DNA of 64,000 nucleotides from CAZUYC01 sp964624475 (GTDB lineage: Bacteria > Myxococcota_A > UBA9160 > SMWR01), in contig CAZUYC010000100.1 of assembly GCA_964624475.1 (NCBI GenBank), positions 59,545 to 123,544 of the forward strand, in the 5' to 3' direction. Within the stretch, counting starts at the first letter, position 1. Each line of letters begins with the position of its first letter. Of this stretch, positions 58,199 through 64,000 are shown piece after piece. Under the pieces are notes generated by a model. It worked only from the letters and a program-made list of their open reading frames with translations. It did no database searches and was not told where the DNA came from. Position numbers and translations under genes: made by a program.

Positions 58199-59763
58199 CG
58201 GACGAGGCCTCGCCGCGACCGCGCGCCGCGCGCATCGCCTCCACGGCGGCGCTGCTCGCTGCGAGCGTGCTGCTCTCGCGCGTACTCGGCTTCGGGCGCG
58301 AGATGGTGATTGCGCCGCTCCTCGGCGCGACGCCCGAGGCGGACGCGTACCGCGCCGCCTTCCAGATCCCGGATCTCCTGTTCCACTTCCTCGCCGGCGG
58401 GGCCTTCTCGATCGCCTTCATCCCGATCTACACGCGGATACTCGCTCGCGAAGGCGAGGCGGCGGCCGAGGATCTGCTCGCCGTCGTCCTCGGCACCATG
58501 ACCTGCCTCGTGACGGCTCTCACGCTCTTTCTCTGGCTCTGGGCGGAACCGCTGATCGCGCTTCAATTTCCCCGCTTCGATCCTGAGCAGAAAACGCTCG
58601 CGGTGCGGCTCACGCGCATCGTATTGCCCGCGCAGATCTGCTTCGTCGCGGGCGGCGTGATCCGGGCGGTCCTGATGGCCCGCGACCGGTTCCTGACCCA
58701 GGCGCTCGCGCCGCTCTTGTACAACCTCGGCATCATCGCAGGGGGGCTCCTCCTCGGCGCGCGCCTCGGCGCCGAGGGATTCGCGTGGGGCGCGCTGGCC
58801 GGCGCGGTCGTGGGGCAGGTGGGCCTCGCGGTGGTCGACGTGCGCACCGGCGGGCTGCGGTTGCGCTGGCGGGTGGCGCCGCTCGATCGGCGCTTCCTCG
58901 CCTATCTCGGGGTGGCCGCGCCGCTCCTGCTCGGGCTCTCGCTCGCCACGGTCGACGAGTGGTACGACCGTTGGTTCGGCGGGCTACAGGCCGCCGGGAC
59001 CATCTCCTACCTCGCCTACGCGCGGCAGCTCATGCTCGTCCCGGTGGCCGTCGTGGGCCAGGCCATCGCCACCGCCGCCCTCCCGACCTTCGCGCAGCTC
59101 GCCAGCGCGGGCCGCCCCGAGGAGCTCGGGCGCACGGTCGAGGCGACGCTGCGCGCGGCGCTCGGCCTGGCGGTCGTGTCCGCGGCCGCGCTCGCGGTGC
59201 TGGCGGAGCCGTTGGTGGCGCTCGTCTACGAGCGCGGCCGCTTCGCGGGAGCCGACACAGTCGCGGTAGCGCGCATTCTCGGGGTCTTCGCCTGGGCCGT
59301 GCCGGCCTGGGTGGCCCAGCAGATCGCCGCTCGCTCCTTCTACGCGCGCGGCGATACCTGGCGCCCGATGATCCTCGGGACCGTGGTGGCCGCCGCCGCC
59401 GTGCCGCTCTACCTCGCGCTGGGGCCGCGGTACGGCGCCTCGGGCCTCGCCGCCGCGGGCGCCCTCGGCATGAGCGCGAACGCCCTGGCGACGCTGCTCC
59501 TCGGCCGGCGCCTGCACGGGGCTCCGCGTCTCCTGCTCGTCGTCGCGGCGCTGCTGCGCTCCGGCCTGGCGGCGGGCGGGGGAGTCGCGGCGGCGCTGGC
59601 CGTGCGTTCGGCGAGCGTCCCCGGTGGTGCGCTCGGACAGCTCGCCATCGGCGGCGCCGCCTTCGCGCTCGCCGCGGGCGCTGGAATCCTGGTCTTCGGC
59701 GACGCCCCGACGCGCGGCGCGCTCCGGAGAGTCGGGGCGCGCCTGCGCCGCCTCGCGCCCTGA
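58195..59763 (+). CDS. murJ: Lipid II flippase MurJ
   Basis: 522 residues from a CTG at 58195 overlapping the previous stop as CTGA. The next usable start (GTG in ASVLLSRVLG) would cut into helix 1. Fourteen membrane helices of the MOP superfamily. Motifs: RVLGFGREMVIAPLLGATPE, ADAYRAAFQIPDLLFHFLAG, GGAFSIAFIPIYTRILAREG, DEWYDRWFGGLQAAGTISYL and YARQLMLVPVAVVGQAIATA, all typical of MurJ (MviN). Translocates lipid II across the inner membrane for peptidoglycan synthesis. Coupling to the Ddl-like/KamA fusion gives an envelope-precursor context for that protein. Confidence 0.94.
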   Translation: MTDEASPRPRAARIASTAALLAASVLLSRVLGFGREMVIAPLLGATPEADAYRAAFQIPDLLFHFLAGGAFSIAFIPIYTRILAREGEAAAEDLLAVVLGTMTCLVTALTLFLWLWAEPLIALQFPRFDPEQKTLAVRLTRIVLPAQICFVAGGVIRAVLMARDRFLTQALAPLLYNLGIIAGGLLLGARLGAEGFAWGALAGAVVGQVGLAVVDVRTGGLRLRWRVAPLDRRFLAYLGVAAPLLLGLSLATVDEWYDRWFGGLQAAGTISYLAYARQLMLVPVAVVGQAIATAALPTFAQLASAGRPEELGRTVEATLRAALGLAVVSAAALAVLAEPLVALVYERGRFAGADTVAVARILGVFAWAVPAWVAQQIAARSFYARGDTWRPMILGTVVAAAAVPLYLALGPRYGASGLAAAGALGMSANALATLLLGRRLHGAPRLLLVVAALLRSGLAAGGGVAAALAVRSASVPGGALGQLAIGGAAFALAAGAGILVFGDAPTRGALRRVGARLRRLAP

Positions 59764-59766
59764 GCG

Positions 59767-62700
59767 ATGCAGTCAGCGGGGCTCTGGGAGTTCGCCGTCG
59801 ACCGCGGCGGGACCTTCACGGACTGCATCGCCCTCGCGCCGGACGGAGCGCTGCACACGGCGAAGATCCTCTCCTCCGACGCGGCACCCGTCGCCGCGAT
59901 CCGCGCCCTGCTCGAGCGCCACGCCGGGCTCGCGCCCGGGGCGCCGCTTCCGCCGTGCCGCGTGCGGCTCGGGACCACCGTGGCCACCAACGCGCTGCTC
60001 GAGAGGCGCGGCTCCGCCGTGGCGCTCGTGGCGAACCGCGGGCTCGGCGACGTGGTGGCGATCGGGACCCAGGAGCGCCCCGACCTCTTCGCGCTCGCGA
60101 TCGAGCGACCCGCGTCGCTGCACGCGCGCGTGCTCGAGGTCGCGGGCCGCGTCGGCGCGCGCGGCGAGCGGCTCGAGCCCCTCGACCCGGCCGCGGCCCG
60201 GCGCGCCCTCGAGGCCGTGCGCGCCGCGGGGATCGACTCGCTCGCGATCGCGCTGATCCACGCCCACGCGTATCCCGAGGACGAGGCGCGCCTCGCGGGC
60301 CTGGCCCGCCAGCTCGGGTTCGGGCACGTCGTGGCCGGGCACGAGATCGCGCGCGAGCTCGGGCTGCTCGCGCGCGCCGAGACGGCCTGCGTCGACGCCT
60401 ATCTCACGCCGCTCCTGCGCCGCCACGTCGCCGAGCTCGCCGCGGCCCTCGCCGGCCCGCCAGCGGAGCGCGACCGCCCCGGGCAAGCGGAGCGCGCAGC
60501 GAGCCGCAGGCGAGCGGAGTCCAGTCAGGCCCGCCTCCTGCTCATGCAGTCCTCCGGCGGGCTCACCGACGCGCAGCGCTTCCGCGGACCGACGGCGCTC
60601 CTCTCCGGACCGGCCGGCGGCGCAGCCGGCGCCGGCCGGGTGGCGCGCGCGGTGGGCTGCGGGCGCGCGATCGGCTTCGACATGGGCGGGACCTCGACCG
60701 ACGTCTCGCTGATCCTCGCGGGCGAGGTGGAGCGGGCCTTCGAGACGCGGGTCGGCGGCGTGCGCGTCCGGGCGCCGATGCTGCGCATCCACACGGTCGC
60801 CGCCGGCGGCGGCTCGCTCTGCCGCTTCGACGGCTTCCGGCTCACGGTCGGCCCCGAGAGCGCGGGCGCCGATCCCGGGCCGCTCTGCTACAGCCGCGCC
60901 TCGGCGCGCGAGCTCACGCTCACGGACGCGAACCTGGCCCTCGGGCGCGTCCAGCCCGACCGCTTCCCGTTCCCGCTCGAGCGCCGTCGCGCGCAGGCGG
61001 CGCTCGCCGCACTCGGCGGCGAGCTCGCGCGCGCGGGCCACGACCTCGCCGGCGACGCGCTCGCCGCCGGCCTGGTCGCGGTGGCGAACGCGAGCATGGC
61101 GCAGGCGATCGCCGAGGTCTCGGTCGCGCGCGGCGTCGACCCGCGCGGGTGCGCGCTCGTGGGCTTCGGCGGCGCCGCCGGCCAGCACGTCTGCGCGCTC
61201 GCGCGCGAGCTCGGCATCGCGACGCTGCTCCTGCACCCGCTCGCGGGCGTGCTCTCCGCGTGGGGCATCGCCGGGGCCGAGCTCGCCTGGGACGGCCAGC
61301 GCGACGCGGGGCGCATCTCCCTCGGCGCCGTGCCTCCGGCGGCGGTGCGCGAGACCTGGAGCGCGCTGGAGCGCGAGGCCCGCGCGGCCCTCGCCGCCGA
61401 GGGGGCGGCGCCGCGGGAGGTCCGCGTCGAGCGGCTCCTCGACCTCCGTTACGCGGGCAGCGAGAGCGCGCTCGCGGTCGCCGAGCCGGCGTCCGCCGAC
61501 TTCGCGGCCGCCTTCGCCGCCGAGCACGCGGCGCGCTTCGGCTACACGCGCCCCGGTCGGGCGATCGAGATCGCGACGGCGCGCCTCTCGGCGCGGGCGC
61601 CCTCCCCGGGGTGGCGCGCCGCCGCCGCGGACGGCCTCGCGCCGCGCCGCGGCGGAGCGCGCGCGCCCGAGCCGCTGCGGCACGAGCCGGTCTGGTTCCC
61701 CGGCGCCGGGCGCGTGCTCGCGCCGATCCACGCGCGCGAGGCGCTACGCCCGGGCGACCGCCTGCTCGGGCCGGCCGTCGTCCTCGAGGACACGGGGACC
61801 CTCGTCCTCGACCCGGGCTTCTCGGCCGAGCTCGGGCCCGAGCAGATCCTCGTGCTGCGCGACGAATCCCGGCCGGCGCGGGCGGCCGTGGCCGACCCCG
61901 GGCGCCCCGATCCCGTGCGCCTCGAGGTCTTCGGCAACCGCTTCATGTCGATCGCGGAGCGGATGGGGGCGGTGCTGCGCAACACCTCGGTCTCGACCAA
62001 TATCAAGGAGCGCCTCGACTACTCCTGCGCGGTCTTCGACGCCGCCGGGGGGCTGGTCGCGAACGCGCCGCACATCCCGGTGCACCTCGGAGCCATGTCC
62101 GAGACGGTGTGCGCCGTGCGCGACCGCTTCCCGGAGCTCGCGCCCGGCGACTGCGTCGCGACCAACGACCCGGCGGCCGGCGGCTCGCACCTCCCGGACG
62201 TGACGGTGGTGACCCCGGTCTTCGCCGGCGGGGCGGAGCCCGCCTTCTTCGTGGCGAGCCGCGGTCACCACGCGGACATCGGCGGGACGACGCCGGGCTC
62301 CATGCCCGCCGACTCGCGCAGCCTCGCCGACGAGGGCGTCCTGATCCCCCCGACGCTGCTCGTGCGCGCCGGCCGCTTCGAGGAGGAGCGGCTGCGCGCG
62401 ATCCTCGTCGCCGGGCCGCATCCGGCGCGCAGCCCGGCCGACAACCTGGCCGAGCTCGAGGCGATGGTCGCGGCCAACCGGGCGGGCGAGCGGCTGCTCC
62501 ACGAGCTCGTGGCCGAGCACGGGGCCCCGCTCGTGGCCACGACGATGGGCCAGCTCCAGGCCGCCGCGGCCGGCAAGGTGGCGCGCGAGATCGGGCGCCT
62601 GCCGGACGGCGTGTACGCCTTCCGCGACCGCATGGACGACGGCACGCCGGTCTGCGTGCGGCTCGAGATCGCGGGCGAGCGCATGGCGATCGACTTCGCG

Positions 62701-63480
62701 GGGACGGGCGGCGTCCACCCCGGGAACCTCAACGCGCCGCGCGCCGTCGTGCGCGCGGCGGTGATCTACGTGCTGCGCGCGCTCGTCTCCGAGCGGATCC
62801 CGCTCAACGGCGGCTGCCTCGACCCGGTCGAGCTCCGCATCCCGCCGGGCTCGCTCCTCGACCCGCCGCCGGGGGCGGCCGTGGTCGGCGGAAACGTCGA
62901 GACCTCGCAGCGCCTGGTCGACGTGCTCCTCGGCGCGCTCGGCAAGGCCGCGGCCAGCCAGGGCACCATGAACAACGTGGCCTTCGGCGACGCGAGCTTC
63001 GGCTACTACGAGACGATCGGCGGGGGCGCGGGCGCGGGCCCCGGCTTCGCGGGCGCGTCGGGCGTGCACGTGCACATGACCAACACGAGGATCACCGACG
63101 CCGAGGTGCTCGAGACGCGCCATCCGGTGCGCCTGCTCGAATTCCGGCTGCGGCGCGGCTCGGGCGGCGCCGGGCGCTGGCGCGGCGGCGACGGGCTCGT
63201 GCGCCGCTACGAGTTCCTGGCCCCCGTCGAGCTCTCGATCCTCTCCGAGCGGCGGGCGGTCGCGCCCTTCGGCCTCGCCGGCGGCCTGCCCGGCGCGCCG
63301 GGACGCAACGCCGTCGAGCGACGCGACGGGCGCGTGCTCGAGCTCGGCGGGCGTGCGCGGCTCTCGCTCGAGCCCGGGGACCGCCTGCGCATCGAGACGC
63401 CCGGCGGCGGCGGCTTCGGCGCGCCCGAGGCGAGCCCCGGGGCCGACGGCGGGGTTGCCACCGACCCCCCCACGCCGTAG
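59767..63480 (+). CDS. Fused HyuA-HyuB 5-oxoprolinase/hydantoinase
   Basis: 1237 residues, ATG 59767, 3 bases after the murJ stop. HyuA part (about 1-695): FAVDRGGTFTDCIALAPDG, RLGTTVATNALLERRGSAV, LLLMQSSGGLTDAQRFRGPT, GFDMGGTSTDVSLI and GGAAGQHVCALARELGI, the hydantoinase A nucleotide-binding motifs. HyuB part (about 710-1225): EVFGNRFMSIAERMGAVLRN, DYSCAVFDAAGGLVANAPH, ATNDPAAGGSHLPDVTVVTP and GGNVETSQRLVDVLLGALGK. ATP-dependent opening of 5-oxoproline or N-methylhydantoin-like rings, cytosolic. A dispersed repeat (60482-60520) lies in-frame in HyuA between ELAAALAG and ARLLLMQSSGG. Length fits eukaryote-type OPLAH. Confidence 0.92.
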   Translation: MQSAGLWEFAVDRGGTFTDCIALAPDGALHTAKILSSDAAPVAAIRALLERHAGLAPGAPLPPCRVRLGTTVATNALLERRGSAVALVANRGLGDVVAIGTQERPDLFALAIERPASLHARVLEVAGRVGARGERLEPLDPAAARRALEAVRAAGIDSLAIALIHAHAYPEDEARLAGLARQLGFGHVVAGHEIARELGLLARAETACVDAYLTPLLRRHVAELAAALAGPPAERDRPGQAERAASRRRAESSQARLLLMQSSGGLTDAQRFRGPTALLSGPAGGAAGAGRVARAVGCGRAIGFDMGGTSTDVSLILAGEVERAFETRVGGVRVRAPMLRIHTVAAGGGSLCRFDGFRLTVGPESAGADPGPLCYSRASARELTLTDANLALGRVQPDRFPFPLERRRAQAALAALGGELARAGHDLAGDALAAGLVAVANASMAQAIAEVSVARGVDPRGCALVGFGGAAGQHVCALARELGIATLLLHPLAGVLSAWGIAGAELAWDGQRDAGRISLGAVPPAAVRETWSALEREARAALAAEGAAPREVRVERLLDLRYAGSESALAVAEPASADFAAAFAAEHAARFGYTRPGRAIEIATARLSARAPSPGWRAAAADGLAPRRGGARAPEPLRHEPVWFPGAGRVLAPIHAREALRPGDRLLGPAVVLEDTGTLVLDPGFSAELGPEQILVLRDESRPARAAVADPGRPDPVRLEVFGNRFMSIAERMGAVLRNTSVSTNIKERLDYSCAVFDAAGGLVANAPHIPVHLGAMSETVCAVRDRFPELAPGDCVATNDPAAGGSHLPDVTVVTPVFAGGAEPAFFVASRGHHADIGGTTPGSMPADSRSLADEGVLIPPTLLVRAGRFEEERLRAILVAGPHPARSPADNLAELEAMVAANRAGERLLHELVAEHGAPLVATTMGQLQAAAAGKVAREIGRLPDGVYAFRDRMDDGTPVCVRLEIAGERMAIDFAGTGGVHPGNLNAPRAVVRAAVIYVLRALVSERIPLNGGCLDPVELRIPPGSLLDPPPGAAVVGGNVETSQRLVDVLLGALGKAAASQGTMNNVAFGDASFGYYETIGGGAGAGPGFAGASGVHVHMTNTRITDAEVLETRHPVRLLEFRLRRGSGGAGRWRGGDGLVRRYEFLAPVELSILSERRAVAPFGLAGGLPGAPGRNAVERRDGRVLELGGRARLSLEPGDRLRIETPGGGGFGAPEASPGADGGVATDPPTP
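60482..60520 (+). repeat. Dispersed repeat embedded in the oxoprolinase gene
   Basis: GGCAAGCGGAGCGCGCAGCG then AGCCGCAGGCGAGCGGAGT. It encodes QAERAASRRRAES in the gene's frame, between two well-conserved HyuA segments. The reading phase of the core differs from that used in the ABC ATPase and Ddl-KamA copies, so more than one phase is tolerated. Confidence 0.88.
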
Positions 63481-63491
63481 GTTGCCGACGG

Positions 63492-63567
63492 GGGCGCGTA
63501 GCTCAACTGGCAGAGCAAGGGACTCTTAATCCCTAGGTTGAAGGTTCGATTCCTTCCGCGCTCACCA
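63492..63567 (+). tRNA. tRNA-Lys (anticodon CTT)
   Basis: 76 bases including an encoded CCA. Acceptor GGGCGCG pairs with CGCGCTC (one G-T wobble), followed by A and CCA. D arm GCTC...GAGC, anticodon stem AGGGA/TCCCT enclosing CTCTTAA with CTT at 63525-63527, T arm GAAGG-TTCGATT-CCTTC. It lies 11 bases after the oxoprolinase stop and is followed by about 175 bases with no recognised gene. Confidence 0.96.
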
Positions 63568-63743
63568 CTTCCCGCCTGGCGAAACGAGGCGCATTCTCGC
63601 GAGGTTGCGCGGGTCGCCAGCGGCCAGACCCGAGTGGCGCGTGCCTGCGGCACAGCGGGTGTGCCGAATTCTGTCACAGGTCCAACTGTCGGTGAGCGGA
63701 CGTGGAGTCGGCGAACTGCTTCCTTGCGGTTCCGGCTTGGATC

Positions 63744-63998
63744 CTAGAGATCTCTCAGAATCTCCCGCTTCTTCTTCTCGTATTCCTCGCCTGTGATGAC
63801 CCCATCTTTGCGGAGCTGACCTAGACGCCGCAAGCGCGCCACTGCTGGGCGGGCGACACCAGTCTCTTGGCGCGCATCGGTCGCACCCGATACAGCGGGA
63901 GCGCCGGCAGGAACGTCACCCCAGCTGAGCGGATCGAACGCCCCCTGCTCTGCAAGCTGATCGTAGAGATGGTCGGCCAGTCGCTCGTAGGTCCGCAT
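63744..63998 (-). CDS. SHOCT-domain protein
   Basis: 84 residues, ATG 63998 two bases from the window end, so upstream context is not visible. The C-terminus LRRLGQLRKDGVITGEEYEK, then KKREIL, is the SHOCT (short C-terminal) domain, found as an oligomerisation or targeting tail in many bacterial proteins. The N-terminal half (MRTYERLADHLYDQLAEQ) is helical; the middle is disordered-looking. Function unknown. An alternative is that it is the C-terminal part of a longer protein starting outside the window, but the ATG is plausible. Confidence 0.7.
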   Translation of the reverse strand: MRTYERLADHLYDQLAEQGAFDPLSWGDVPAGAPAVSGATDARQETGVARPAVARLRRLGQLRKDGVITGEEYEKKKREILRDL

Positions 63999-64000
63999 CG

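Overview
The window is very GC-rich chromosomal DNA (by eye well above 65 percent) from a free-living Gram-negative bacterium. It encodes outer-membrane proteins, lipoproteins, a PilT-type motor and a LolA-like lipoprotein handler. IlvX, HppA, a KhpA-type KH protein, a bTHX/AURKAIP1-like microprotein and a fused 5-oxoprolinase point to the deltaproteobacterial or Myxococcota/Binatota neighbourhood, but no gene here fixes the phylum. Start codons are often GTG, and also apparently CTG or TTG.

Layout. 1-4.6 kb: three GT-C type membrane glycosyltransferases, the first cut by the window edge and the third broken by a one-base deletion in a G run. 4.6-10 kb: IlvX-like ThDP enzyme, K+-independent proton-pumping pyrophosphatase HppA, amino-acid permease. 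10-16.2 kb: aspartate-family block (AlaC-like aminotransferase, homoserine dehydrogenase, threonine synthase) followed by riboflavin synthase, a LolA-like protein and a double glutaredoxin-fold protein. 16.2-23.3 kb: an MgtE pair, a CdaA-type diadenylate cyclase, a CNNM/CorC transporter, glutamate dehydrogenase and a PP2C phosphatase. 23.4-27.8 kb: a decayed accessory island with a Phd/PIN toxin-antitoxin pair, a nucleotidyltransferase-like gene and broken genes (response regulator, PD-(D/E)XK-like protein, two nitronate monooxygenase pieces, a GH38 mannosidase head), bracketed by an imperfect direct duplication. 27.9-32.6 kb: a secreted protein and an outer-membrane barrel, then KhpA, a TPR protein, very small basic proteins and RpoZ. 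32.6-45.1 kb: pilT with a histidine kinase lacking its phosphoacceptor His, an AmpG-like transporter, an MpaB-family protein, a transglutaminase-like protein, and a BMP-type nucleoside ABC operon with overlapping genes. 45.4-55.8 kb: EEP-family phosphodiesterase, VWA protein, amidase, RdgB, SDR, VanZ-like protein and a membrane protein fused to a spermidine-synthase-like domain. 56-63.5 kb: a D-Ala-D-Ala-ligase-like/KamA fusion overlapping murJ, a fused HyuA-HyuB oxoprolinase, tRNA-Lys(CTT), and a SHOCT protein.

Two features run through the window. First, a GC-rich dispersed repeat (core CGCGCAGCGAG followed by AGGCGAGCGGAGT-like sequence) occurs at least twelve times. It sits between convergent or divergent genes and also inside four open reading frames without breaking them; in one case it forms the linker joining a Ddl-like ligase to KamA. 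Second, tightly coupled gene pairs overlap as GTGA (five), CTGA (three), TTGA (one) or ATAG (one), and never as ATGA, which implies frequent non-AUG initiation at coupled junctions.

Start positions were chosen from protein conservation, overlaps and Shine-Dalgarno-like sequence. Functions are family-level assignments made by reading motifs, with no database search behind them.
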